Shown here: positions 28,896 to 37,720 of the stretch, piece by piece
Numbering within the stretch: the first letter of the stretch is position 1
Layout: every line of letters starts with the position of its first letter
Origin: Methanoregulaceae archaeon
GTDB taxonomy: Archaea > Halobacteriota > Methanomicrobia > Methanomicrobiales > Methanospirillaceae
Assembly: GCA_015660965.1 (NCBI GenBank)
Contig: JACTVG010000003.1
Span: 171,044-235,043, forward strand
Reading direction: 5' to 3'
DNA length: 64,000 nt
Made by a program: the position numbers and the translations under genes
The notes under the pieces: model-generated
The model's database searches: none
What the model was told of the DNA's origin: nothing
Seen by the model: only the letters and a program-made list of their open reading frames with translations

Positions 28896-28913
28896 TAATG
28901 TGATATCACATTA
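28896..28913. promoter_or_regulatory. Perfect 18-base palindrome between asnB and manC
   Basis: TAATGTGATATCACATTA is its own reverse complement. It begins six bases after the asnB stop and 52 bases before the manC ATG. It may be an operator for manC or a short termination hairpin. Its half-site TAATGTGA resembles one at the atwA promoter (TCACATTA at 19680-19687). Confidence 0.45.
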
Positions 28914-28964
28914 GGTATTGACCTGAAAGAACGTTCGAGATCAAATTTAAATTGGGAAGTTCCA

Positions 28965-30311
28965 ATGAAATCTATCATCCTTGCAGGAGGTGTCGGAACC
29001 CGGCTCTGGCCGCTTTCCCGCGAATATTACCCAAAACAGTTCATGCAACTTGATCGGCAATCGCTTTTCCAGGACACATATAAACGGGCACTTAAAATTT
29101 CGAAACCCGAAGAAATTCTGGTTGTTACCAATGAAATACATCAATATCTTGCCCAAAACCAAATTGAAGAACTGGGTTATACCGTTCCTACACAAAACCT
29201 TCTGAAGGAACCAGTAGGAAAGAATACATTGCCCGCTATCACATGGGCTATGGCAAAGATCCGAACAAAAGAAGATTCGGCATTTGTAGTGGTCTTTCCA
29301 AGCGATCACCTTTTGGGTGATGAGGCAATTTCCCAGATAATTGAGGCTCAGTCTCTCGCAAAAGACTACCTTGTCACATTTGGTGTGAAACCAAGATCAC
29401 CTCATACTGGTTATGGATATATCAAACCGGGTAAATCGTTGGGAAATGGTGCAGTTGTAGAGGCGTTCCGTGAGAAACCAGATGAAAAAACAGCACAAAA
29501 ATATGTGAAAGAGGGTTATTTTTGGAATAGTGGGATATTCCTTTTGTTCACAAATGTTTTTTTTGATGAACTGAAATGTCACGCCCCTCATTTGTATAAT
29601 GCTTTTGATGGCAAGGAACCTGATTACAAAAGCCTTGATGCAATTTCGATTGATTATGGTTTGCTTGAACATTCTAATCGTGTAGCTGTTATCCCACTCA
29701 ATAGTGTTTGGAGCGATCTAGGAACATTTCGTGCACTCTATGAAGCACAACATCCCGACAAAGAAGGTAATGTCGGTTCTGCAGAGTACATGTCTGCGAA
29801 GAAGAATTATGTGTATGCACCAAAGAAACACGTTGGTTTGATTGGAGTTAACGACCTAATAATAGTTGATACAGCCGATGCACTCCTCGTTTGCGATAAT
29901 CGGTCATCAGATTTGGTCAAACAGCTAGTAAATCGTTATAACAAACAAGGAGATCCAATCACAAAATTCCATAGACAAGTACATCGTCCGTGGGGATCTT
30001 ATACTATACTTGAAACATCGCAATTTTACAAGATTAAACGGGTGACGGTAAAACCGGATCAACAGCTCTCATTACAGCTTCATCATCACCGTAGTGAGCA
30101 TTGGGTTGTTGTCAGTGGTACAGCCCAAGTCGAACTTGATGGTGAGACCCACTTATTACATCAAGGAGAAAGCACATTTGTGCGTAGCGGTATACGGCAC
30201 CGTCTTAGAAATCCCGGGGCCATACCACTTGAAGTGATCGAAGTTCAACTTGGGGAATATCTCGAAGAAGATGATATTGTTCGGTTTGATGACGATTATG
30301 GTAGAAGTTAA
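28965..30311 (+). CDS. manC: Mannose-1-phosphate guanylyltransferase / mannose-6-phosphate isomerase
   Basis: The 448-residue bifunctional enzyme supplies GDP-mannose for surface glycans and N-glycosylation. The nucleotidyltransferase domain (about 1-340) begins IILAGGVGTRLWPLSREYYP, with FVVVFPSDHLL and FREKPDEKTA; the C-terminal cupin (about 345-448) carries the isomerase metal site QQLSLQLHHHRSEHWVVVSG. The length is normal. The mannose-related glycosyltransferases at 35.7-41.8 kb are likely users of its product. It follows asnB after 74 bases containing a palindrome. Confidence 0.93.
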   Translation: MKSIILAGGVGTRLWPLSREYYPKQFMQLDRQSLFQDTYKRALKISKPEEILVVTNEIHQYLAQNQIEELGYTVPTQNLLKEPVGKNTLPAITWAMAKIRTKEDSAFVVVFPSDHLLGDEAISQIIEAQSLAKDYLVTFGVKPRSPHTGYGYIKPGKSLGNGAVVEAFREKPDEKTAQKYVKEGYFWNSGIFLLFTNVFFDELKCHAPHLYNAFDGKEPDYKSLDAISIDYGLLEHSNRVAVIPLNSVWSDLGTFRALYEAQHPDKEGNVGSAEYMSAKKNYVYAPKKHVGLIGVNDLIIVDTADALLVCDNRSSDLVKQLVNRYNKQGDPITKFHRQVHRPWGSYTILETSQFYKIKRVTVKPDQQLSLQLHHHRSEHWVVVSGTAQVELDGETHLLHQGESTFVRSGIRHRLRNPGAIPLEVIEVQLGEYLEEDDIVRFDDDYGRS

Positions 30312-30379
30312 AATTACGTCTATATTCTACTGTTGAATTCGCTATCTTCGTTACGTCCTTTTATCTTGATTAAACCAAG

Positions 30380-32167
30380 CTAATTATCAACGAGACATTC
30401 TTTTTTATTGCCGATTAGTTCTTCTCGTCCAACCATTTTAAGTCCTTTTAACACAAATTTCCTGTTTTTGGGATCGCGATATTGCAGGAGTGCTCGCTGT
30501 ATTCTCTTATCTAAACCCTTAGGTACATAAACTGGTTTGAGGGAGAGAGGGTCAAGACCGGTGTAGTACATACAGGTCGACACGCTCATTGGAGTTGGTG
30601 TGAAATCCTGTACTTGTTCTGTATACAAATTATGAGTGTGAATATAGACTGCAAGATCGACCATATCAGCAATTGTACAGCAAGGATGCCCTGATAAGAA
30701 ATAAGGTAGAAGATACTGTCTCTTTGATTTATTCTGCTGGAGTTTTTCAAACCGGCATCTAAATGCTTCAAAAATGGAGCTATCTGGCTTGTTCATACAA
30801 GCAGTAACATGTTGGGAAATATGCTCAGGAGCGACTTTAAGGTGTCCGGAGATATGACGTTTGCAGATCTTTTTAAGATACCCGCTATTATCAGCGAGGA
30901 CAAGGTCATGGCGTATTCCCGAAGAAATAAAAACTTTCCTTACTTTAGGAATCGTTTCCAAACACCCAAGGAGCTCAATCTGTCGTTCATGACTTATTAG
31001 CAGATTTGGACATGATGGACTGCAGAACTTATCTGAACAAGTGCCATATTTATTCCACTGTAAACAATTTAATCCATACATATTTGCTGTGGGTCCACCG
31101 ACATCATGTATAATCCCTTTAAATTCGGGCATCTTCGTCATCTTTTCCACTTCACGTACTATAGACCTAATGCTCCGACTCTGGATTATTCTTCCTTGAT
31201 GATGTGTAAGTGCACAAAATGAGCAGGCCCCAAAACATCCTCGGTGCGAAGTAATAGAGAACTGCACAGATTCAAGAGCGGGTATAGGAAGTTGGTATGA
31301 TGGATGTGTTCGTCGGCTGAATGGAAGGTCGTATATATGATCAATCTCTTCTGTAGTGAGAGGGAGTGCTGGGCGGTTTTGGATGATAACGGTCTTTGGA
31401 TGTAATTGAGCGACAGTATGTCCTCGAATGGGATCTTGTTCTGCGTAATGGATGGCAAACGCCTTTGCGTATTTTTTCTTATCCTGTGAAACCTCTTGGA
31501 ATGAAGGGAGTTCCACAATGTCCTGTTTAGATTTGACTCGCCATTCAGATAGTACTTGTTTATACACAATTCCTCGGATATCTCGGATCTGTTCAATAGG
31601 GACACCAAGATCAAGTTGTTGAGCGATCTCACACATCTGTCGTTCACCCATTCCAAAAACAAGGAGATTAGCAGGTGCATCTGCGAGTATTGATTGTCTA
31701 ACTCGATCTTGCCAAAAATCGTAGTGAGCAAACCTGCGAAGGCTTGCTTCAATACCTCCGATAACAATTGGAATGTCTGGGAAAAGTGCATGGATTCGTT
31801 CCGTATAGACAATTGTTGCTCGATCTGGACGATGTGGGATCCCTCCTGGTGAGTAGACATCTTTGCTACGCCTTTTAAGGTTTGGTGTGAAGTTATTGAC
31901 CATAGAATCGACATTACCTGAAGATATTCCAAAAAAAAGACGGGGTTTACCTAAAACAGTAAAATCTTTATCACTCGTCCAATTAGGTTGTGCAATGATA
32001 CCTATAGCGTAACCAGCATCCCATAGTACCCGCCCAATTAGTGCGGTTCCAAATGATGGATGATCGATGTAAGCATCACCGGTAATAAGTATGATGTCGA
32101 ATTGGGATATGCCAAGCTTTTTGGCTTCTTTAAACGACATCGGAAGAATTGGGGGGTTTGGAAACAT
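30380..32167 (-). CDS. YgiQ-family radical SAM protein
   Basis: The 595-residue protein has an N-terminal B12-binding-like region (FDIILITGDAYIDHPSFGTA), the conserved VVGGIEASLRRFAHYDFW type segment (IVIGGIEASLRRFAHYD) and the radical SAM cluster motif CFGACSFCALTHHQG near residue 310. A further CSDKFCSPSCPN cysteine group around 390 may bind a second cluster. The reaction of the YgiQ family is not known to me. The protein is cytoplasmic. It faces manC tail to tail with 68 bases between. Confidence 0.9.
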   Translation of the reverse strand: MFPNPPILPMSFKEAKKLGISQFDIILITGDAYIDHPSFGTALIGRVLWDAGYAIGIIAQPNWTSDKDFTVLGKPRLFFGISSGNVDSMVNNFTPNLKRRSKDVYSPGGIPHRPDRATIVYTERIHALFPDIPIVIGGIEASLRRFAHYDFWQDRVRQSILADAPANLLVFGMGERQMCEIAQQLDLGVPIEQIRDIRGIVYKQVLSEWRVKSKQDIVELPSFQEVSQDKKKYAKAFAIHYAEQDPIRGHTVAQLHPKTVIIQNRPALPLTTEEIDHIYDLPFSRRTHPSYQLPIPALESVQFSITSHRGCFGACSFCALTHHQGRIIQSRSIRSIVREVEKMTKMPEFKGIIHDVGGPTANMYGLNCLQWNKYGTCSDKFCSPSCPNLLISHERQIELLGCLETIPKVRKVFISSGIRHDLVLADNSGYLKKICKRHISGHLKVAPEHISQHVTACMNKPDSSIFEAFRCRFEKLQQNKSKRQYLLPYFLSGHPCCTIADMVDLAVYIHTHNLYTEQVQDFTPTPMSVSTCMYYTGLDPLSLKPVYVPKGLDKRIQRALLQYRDPKNRKFVLKGLKMVGREELIGNKKECLVDN

Positions 32168-32234
32168 ATGACGATAACCAGAATGGTTAATTACAATATA
32201 TAATCTAAAGAGAGTGCGCAGGGGTTTTTGGTTC

Positions 32235-32810
32235 TTATCGTTGAGTTAAATCTCGTATTATTTCAGCAAGTCCACCAGGCAATTCATCCTTGGCTTGTTC
32301 TTCTGTCGATTTTTCGCCTTTTTGGAGAGGGTTGGATTCTTCACTATCCCCGTTAGAATCATTATCTTGAGAGGAGCCGAGAACAGGGAGATACATTTGC
32401 GTTCGTTGATCAAATTCCCGCCTACCCTGTAGGCCAATAAATTCTGTGATGACCGCTTCTATGATAAGATAGGTAGTCGCTTTTTCCCGTAGACAACCAG
32501 TAAGGGCATGTCCAGCACGTCCAACTGATGCGTGGTAATGGATGTGCGGGCCGCCATCACCAGGATAGATACTCCCAATCCCAAACACTTCCCACCCACC
32601 TTCGAACATTACAAAATGAGGGAGGGGGGGGATCACGGGTTCTTCGGGACCAGTGACCATCCTGCCATTCATCAGGGCCCCAAGAAAAATTACAGATCCT
32701 AATTGAATATTTTTATCAGCTATGAAGCGGCGTATCGATGCAATGAGGTCCTCACCATCGTCAATTCGAATTATAAAGACCCTACCGACTTGCCCCTCAG
32801 CATATTGCAT
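32235..32810 (-). CDS. PPC/DUF296-domain DNA-binding-like protein
   Basis: The first 135 of 191 residues form a PPC (DUF296) domain, known from plant AT-hook proteins and from stand-alone prokaryotic proteins. The hallmark GGPHIHYHASVGR with its metal-binding histidines lies near residue 85, and FGIGSIYPG precedes it. The C-terminal 55 residues are a polar Ser/Asn/Glu/Lys-rich tail of low complexity, absent from most short relatives. Prokaryotic PPC proteins bind metal as trimers; DNA binding is not certain here. It is 67 bases upstream of the ygiQ-like gene start, on the same strand. Confidence 0.8.
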   Translation of the reverse strand: MQYAEGQVGRVFIIRIDDGEDLIASIRRFIADKNIQLGSVIFLGALMNGRMVTGPEEPVIPPLPHFVMFEGGWEVFGIGSIYPGDGGPHIHYHASVGRAGHALTGCLREKATTYLIIEAVITEFIGLQGRREFDQRTQMYLPVLGSSQDNDSNGDSEESNPLQKGEKSTEEQAKDELPGGLAEIIRDLTQR

Positions 32811-32938
32811 ATACTCAAGTTCCCTCTCTCAAGTTGATATTATTTATGAACTATTCATCATTACTAATGGAATAATAAGGAAAATTGGGTTGGAATTATC
32901 CCCCAAGCTCCCCCCTCTATCCCCAAATTTACTACCAT

Positions 32939-33508
32939 TTAAAATTCAATTTTTGGGGGTGTCTTAATTGCATCTTCAAACTGGAGGTAGTCAAGTTTTA
33001 GTAAACCTATGAGCCGTCCGATAAAGTTCGATGGAATTGTATCAAGCATCGTATTGAATTCTTGCGATATGTTGTTGTAAGTATAACGCTGGCGAGCGAT
33101 CTCGTCTTCCAATCCTTTAATTGAGTCCATAAGGTTAGTGACTGTTGTGGAAGTCTTTAGCTCTGGGTAGTTTTCTGCCACAGCAAATAATCGCCCTAAA
33201 AGTGAACGTGATTCTGCTTCCACTTTATTGAGATCTCCTGGACTGGCGGTAGCAACACTTGTTCGCATTGCAGTTACTCTTTCAAAAGTTTCACGTTCGA
33301 ATTTTGCGTAACTCTTTACCGCACCTAGCAATTGTTCGATCATATCAAGCCTTTTCTTCATTGCGACACGTATCTGTCCAAGTGTTGCCTCAGAAGAATT
33401 CTTCAAGGTGTAGAAACGGTTGTAGATCCCAACTATCCAGAGTATCAACCCAATAACAATGAGGGTAATGACGCCCAATACAATCCATAAAATGATTCCT
33501 TCGAACAT
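32939..33508 (-). CDS. LemA family protein
   Basis: The 189-residue protein has one N-terminal membrane helix (about 5-28), then [20 protein letters not shown] and a long helical bundle ending [16 protein letters not shown], the LemA pattern. LemA proteins are membrane-anchored and often sit beside TPM or Htpx-type genes; none is adjacent here. Function is poorly understood, with envelope-related roles suggested in bacteria. Length and domain order are normal. Confidence 0.88.
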   Translation of the reverse strand: MFEGIILWIVLGVITLIVIGLILWIVGIYNRFYTLKNSSEATLGQIRVAMKKRLDMIEQLLGAVKSYAKFERETFERVTAMRTSVATASPGDLNKVEAESRSLLGRLFAVAENYPELKTSTTVTNLMDSIKGLEDEIARQRYTYNNISQEFNTMLDTIPSNFIGRLIGLLKLDYLQFEDAIKTPPKIEF

Positions 33509-33879
33509 CGTTTATCAGAATACAGATTATTTTTTTCAAGAGATAAGATAATAGGGAACTAATATCTGATACTTAATGAGTGGATTTGAACACGAAATCC
33601 TAGAAAATAGCAGTGTCGGTTTAATGAAGGTAATCTTTGCATCACCTTTCTTTAAATTATAAAAGGTGATGTCTCACTTGTCGTCTCTTTTTTCCAAAAT
33701 CTTTTGCATAATCTGGTGGAGCTAAGACAGAGACATTACGAGTTACCATACATTAATGGTGAACTATAAAGATTCATTAGGATATAGAAGAAAAAATTGG
33801 AAAGTATAATTGTCTTGATTTCAATATACTTTTAATCAAAAAACCTAATTACTCTCTAACCAACAAAATAAAGAAGAAA
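33509..33879. other. AT-rich divergent intergenic region with a hairpin
   Basis: These 371 bases separate the divergent lemA-like and AglD/UPF0104-like genes. No gene is seen. The only structure I find is the perfect inverted repeat listed at 33640-33671. TATA-like stretches occur on both sides, for instance ATATACTTTTAAT near 33823-33835 before the plus-strand gene. Confidence 0.5.
33640..33671. repeat. Perfect 10-base inverted repeat (hairpin)
   Basis: CATCACCTTT (33640-33649) is repeated inverted as AAAGGTGATG (33662-33671) with a 12-base AT-only loop apart from one C. A T-run follows at 33687-33692. It is distant from both neighbouring start codons, so it could mark the end of an unseen small RNA or be a binding site. 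Confidence 0.5.
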
Positions 33880-34848
33880 ATGAGAGGCAGAATCAAAATA
33901 TTAAGTTTTATCGGGATCGTCATTTTTATTTTTATTTTATATCGAATTAATCTCTCTGACATTTTGACAATATTATTGAAAACCAATATACCCCTTCTTT
34001 TTCTTGCTATATCACTAAACTTTATTGCTGTTGTGCCCAAAGCCCTGAAATGGAAAATTATTGTAAATTCACAAAAAAAAGCCTTCAGTTTGATTGAAAG
34101 CATCAAAGCATTTTTTGTGGGTTTTGCATTTTCTACGTTAACACCGGCAAAAGTAGGAGATTTTATTAAAGTATTTTATATAAGTGATAAAGACTACAGA
34201 GTTGGAAAAGCACTTTCAACAATCGTGATTGACCGCCTTATTGATATCGTCTTGCTATTATCTTTGGCCTTAATAGGGATCTACACATTTTCAATCCTAT
34301 TTCATATTGAAATTCTATCTATCGGAACTCTTGTTATTATTGCGATTTCCTTAATACTCGGATTTTATATTATGTTAAACAAAGAAATCTTATCAGCAAT
34401 ATTGAGGCCATTTTTTAACTTTTTTGTACCGAAACAATTGAAAGACAAAATATCTGATTACTATCATGATTTTTTTATTGGACTTTCAATTTATTTTTCG
34501 GACCGTCAATGCTTTTTTTCCAGTATCTTCATTGGAATCGTCTCTTGGATACCTCCCTTTTTATATGCATACGTTTTGGCTCTTTCTATTGGAATTAATG
34601 TGGATATTTTCTTTTTTGTTCTCGTTATACCAATTATAAGTCTACTTGATCTTTTACCGATTAGCATTTCAGGAATCGGCACTCGGGATATAGCATTAAT
34701 TTTTCTCTTTGGGCTTAAAGGAATTGCCCCGGAACAAGCAATTGCATTTTCATTAATCTACTTATTTTTAAGCTATTGGTTAATCGCATTAATTGGTGCG
34801 GCAATTTGGTTAAAATACCCTATTAAAATAGGTAACGAATTCAATTAA
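33880..34848 (+). CDS. UPF0104/AglD-like multipass membrane protein
   Basis: The 322-residue protein has about eight membrane helices and the family motifs AFFVGFAFSTLTPAKVGDF (about residue 80) and ISISGIGTRDIALIFLFGLK (about residue 255), which define the lysylphosphatidylglycerol synthase TM / UPF0104 family. In archaea such proteins are often linked to glycan or lipid-linked sugar transfer, and here glycosyltransferase genes follow. It has no soluble catalytic domain. The 3' end overlaps the convergent methyltransferase gene by eight bases. Confidence 0.82.
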   Translation: MRGRIKILSFIGIVIFIFILYRINLSDILTILLKTNIPLLFLAISLNFIAVVPKALKWKIIVNSQKKAFSLIESIKAFFVGFAFSTLTPAKVGDFIKVFYISDKDYRVGKALSTIVIDRLIDIVLLLSLALIGIYTFSILFHIEILSIGTLVIIAISLILGFYIMLNKEILSAILRPFFNFFVPKQLKDKISDYYHDFFIGLSIYFSDRQCFFSSIFIGIVSWIPPFLYAYVLALSIGINVDIFFFVLVIPIISLLDLLPISISGIGTRDIALIFLFGLKGIAPEQAIAFSLIYLFLSYWLIALIGAAIWLKYPIKIGNEFN

Positions 34849-35656
34849 GATTGGAGGTTGTTTTACTCGCTATTACCCCGATTGCGTACGCATAATATTG
34901 TTTTGCTGGAAAAAATTTCTCAATTTTGCCTAAGCGCCACCTTAATGTCACTGAAAAGAGTTCCTTATCATTGGTTGCAAGTGGAGGTAAAACTTGTAAA
35001 CCGAAGATTTCTTCAACGATCAGACCTGCTCGATCGATTGCATTCTTCAATCGAGTTGGAGAATAGTCTTCTTCATACCCAAACTCAAAATTTTTCATCA
35101 TGACCGAAACCCATTTTCCTACTTTATACCACAAACAGTAGGTATTAGGTACGATAACAAGTAGTCTGCCAGTAGGCTTTAATATTCGTGCCATTTCTTT
35201 AATCGCAGATACGTTCATCGGATCTTTGAAGTGTTCAATTACACCAGAATTGTAAATGAAGTCAAAAGTATTGTTTTGAAAAGGCATATCAAAGATATTT
35301 GCAAGAACTACGTGTCGACAATTTTTTTTTGCGTGCTGTAAAGCTGCAGGAGACATATCAATGCCAAACGTTTCATGATGTGTTGAAAAAAGTGCAAGTG
35401 TCTGACCTGTCCCGCACCCAGCCTCTATAACTTTTGAACCGCTTTTCAGATCACTGTCTATATACTTTAAAAAATCAAGATATTTTAAGCTATAATCACT
35501 CGTAATTAATGATTTTGTCCAGACCTTCTCCCAAACATCTTCGGCCATACAGATTGCTACACTTAGTTGCTTGACATATTGGACTGGAAAATATATATGT
35601 CGCGTATCAAAAAAACTCTCATTTTCATTGAGAGCAAAAAATATAGAATCCGCCAT
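34841..35656 (-). CDS. Class I SAM-dependent methyltransferase
   Basis: The 271-residue protein has the Rossmann methyltransferase core: motif I VIEAGCGTGQTLALF (about residue 95), then FGIDMSPAALQHAKK, FDFIYNSGVIEHFKDP (motif IV region) and LKPTGRLLVIVPNTY. The N-terminal 80 residues include KVWTKSLITSDYSLKYLDFL. Its place between a UPF0104 gene and a family 2 glycosyltransferase suggests methylation of a sugar or lipid carrier, which is inference from context. It is divergent from the glycosyltransferase gene. Confidence 0.85.
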   Translation of the reverse strand: MADSIFFALNENESFFDTRHIYFPVQYVKQLSVAICMAEDVWEKVWTKSLITSDYSLKYLDFLKYIDSDLKSGSKVIEAGCGTGQTLALFSTHHETFGIDMSPAALQHAKKNCRHVVLANIFDMPFQNNTFDFIYNSGVIEHFKDPMNVSAIKEMARILKPTGRLLVIVPNTYCLWYKVGKWVSVMMKNFEFGYEEDYSPTRLKNAIDRAGLIVEEIFGLQVLPPLATNDKELFSVTLRWRLGKIEKFFPAKQYYAYAIGVIASKTTSNLN

Positions 35657-35714
35657 GATTTCGAAATAAGGATCCTTTTAAGGTATTTCTACACAGAGTA
35701 AATAGAGTAATTTT

Positions 35715-36446
35715 ATGATCTCTATTATTATCCCTCTCTATAATGAGAGAGAGAATATCATCCGATACCAACAGGATCTATTTCCTATAATTGATAATAT
35801 AGCATTGACCTACAATGAAAAAATTGAATATATCATGATTGATGATGGTAGCAAGGATGATACTGTTGCACAACTTAGAAAAGTTGCGAATGGACGTTTG
35901 GATACTACGATACTTTATCATGAGATCAACAGAGGTATGGGAAATGCTATAAAAACGGGTGTTGCAGCAAGTAAAGGAGAATTCATCATAACGATGGATG
36001 CTGATCTTACATTCCGACCAGCGGATGTTTCCAAACTTATCGAAAAGCTCAGGGAAACAGGAGCTGACTGCGTATCCGGTTCACCTTATCTTCAAAAGGG
36101 ATTAATAGAGGAAGTGCCCCCATTCAGATTGTTCCTTAGTAAAACAGTAAATTTTCTTTACCGTCTTTTGCTAAGATCTAACATTACTTGTGTTAGTCCG
36201 ATTTTTCGCTTATATAAGCGGCAGATTTTTAATGAGATGAAAATTACAAGTAGTAATTTTGAGATTAATGCAGAAATTATATCAAAATTAATTATGACAG
36301 GAAAAAAGGTAGTTGAAGTTCCGGTCCCATTGCTCAAGAGACGTTTTGGAAATTCAAAAATCAACATAATAAAAGAAATAAAAAATTATCTTTCCCTATT
36401 TTACAAAATTTTCAGGACGAAATATCTTCATAAAGAATGGATATAA
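35715..36446 (+). CDS. Family 2 glycosyltransferase, dolichol-phosphate-mannose-synthase-like
   Basis: The 243-residue GT-A enzyme begins MISIIIPLYNERENIIRY and carries MIDDGSKDDTVAQL, MGNAIKTGVAASKGEFIITM and the metal-binding DADLTFRPADV (about residue 97). This layout matches dolichyl/polyprenyl-phosphate sugar synthases, which load a sugar on the lipid carrier at the cytoplasmic face. There is no C-terminal membrane domain. It has the low GC of the surrounding DNA, in contrast to the genes that follow from 36.6 kb. Confidence 0.88.
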   Translation: MISIIIPLYNERENIIRYQQDLFPIIDNIALTYNEKIEYIMIDDGSKDDTVAQLRKVANGRLDTTILYHEINRGMGNAIKTGVAASKGEFIITMDADLTFRPADVSKLIEKLRETGADCVSGSPYLQKGLIEEVPPFRLFLSKTVNFLYRLLLRSNITCVSPIFRLYKRQIFNEMKITSSNFEINAEIISKLIMTGKKVVEVPVPLLKRRFGNSKINIIKEIKNYLSLFYKIFRTKYLHKEWI

Positions 36447-36575
36447 CCAAGATTGATTGACAATATTGTACAAATTTTTTATATTTTTGACATTCGAAAT
36501 TTTTTTTTGACTGAGTGCAGGAATTTATGGAAATTTCCTTAACTTAAAATACGAATCATTTGATAACCAACTACC

Positions 36576-37670
36576 ATGATTGCTGTCATTCTTGGTACCC
36601 GTCCTGATATCATCAAGATGTCTCCAATTATCAGATCCTGCGAAAAAAATGGTGTAGATTATTTTGTTCTCCACACCGGCCAGCATTATTCGTATGAGAT
36701 GGACCGGGTCTTCTTTGAGGAACTCGGCCTTCCCGCACCGGACTTCAATCTCGATGTTGGGTCAAAGAGCCATGCGGAGCAGACTGGCCTGATCATGACC
36801 GGGATCGAGAAGATCCTAAAAAAGGAGAGACCAGATGTAGTGCTCGTACAAGGGGACACTAACACAGCCCTTGCCGGAACCCTTGCTGCATCCAAGTGCT
36901 ATGTCCGCGAAGGTTCCTCGCAGCCCATCGATGTCGGGCATGTCGAGGCAGGCCTGCGGAGTTTCGACCGCTCGATGCCGGAGGAGGTGAACCGGATCGT
37001 TGCAGATCATCTCTCCCGGTATCTTTTTGCCCCGACAGAAAAGGCACGGGAGTACCTCTGCCGTGAGGGGATCCCCGACGAGAAGATATTCGTTACAGGC
37101 AACACGATTGTAGACGCCGTCCGGGAGACCCTCTTCCTCTCGAAGAAACGGGCGGATACCCTAAGGGACCTCGGTCTCTCTTGTGACAGTTATTTCCTCG
37201 TCACCCTGCACCGGCAGGAGAACGTCGATAATAAGCAGCGGCTGAAAGGAATCCTTGACGGCCTCGCACAAATCCATGAACGGGCCGGGATGCTCCTTGT
37301 CTTCCCGATCCATCCTCGGACGGAAAGAATGATCACATCGTTTGGACTGAAATTGAAAGGGTTCCAGATAATCAAGCCACTCGGTTTTCTGGATTTTCTC
37401 CAGCTCGAATCCCATGCCCGCCTCGTCCTCACGGATTCCGGGGGCGTGCAGGAAGAAACGTGTATCCTCAATGTCCCGTGTGTGACCATCCGGGATTCCA
37501 CCGAAAGGCCAGAGACGGTCGATGTGGGAGCAAACATCATCGCAGGTGTCGACCCGGTCTCCATCATCGAAGCTGCAGACCGGATGCTTACATGTTCAAG
37601 ATCATGGAAGAACCCGTTCGGTGACGGCAAGACCGGCGACCGGATTATTAAGATTCTCACGCCGATGTGA
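36576..37670 (+). CDS. wecB: UDP-N-acetylglucosamine 2-epimerase
   Basis: The 364-residue enzyme interconverts UDP-GlcNAc and UDP-ManNAc for surface glycans. The start MIAVILGTRPDIIKMSPII, VLVQGDTNTALAGTLAA, VGHVEAGLRSFDRSMPEEVNR and the C-terminal VLTDSGGVQEETCILNVPC identify it. Length is normal. TAACTTAAAATAC near 36545 could drive a leaderless start. From here the DNA becomes much richer in GC (third positions mostly G or C), unlike genes to the left, pointing to a recent acquisition or replacement. Confidence 0.93.
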   Translation: MIAVILGTRPDIIKMSPIIRSCEKNGVDYFVLHTGQHYSYEMDRVFFEELGLPAPDFNLDVGSKSHAEQTGLIMTGIEKILKKERPDVVLVQGDTNTALAGTLAASKCYVREGSSQPIDVGHVEAGLRSFDRSMPEEVNRIVADHLSRYLFAPTEKAREYLCREGIPDEKIFVTGNTIVDAVRETLFLSKKRADTLRDLGLSCDSYFLVTLHRQENVDNKQRLKGILDGLAQIHERAGMLLVFPIHPRTERMITSFGLKLKGFQIIKPLGFLDFLQLESHARLVLTDSGGVQEETCILNVPCVTIRDSTERPETVDVGANIIAGVDPVSIIEAADRMLTCSRSWKNPFGDGKTGDRIIKILTPM

Positions 37671-37720
37671 AATGGTGATTCTTTTTGCTGTTGTAAGGTG
37701 TGTGCCAGACAAAATTGAGA

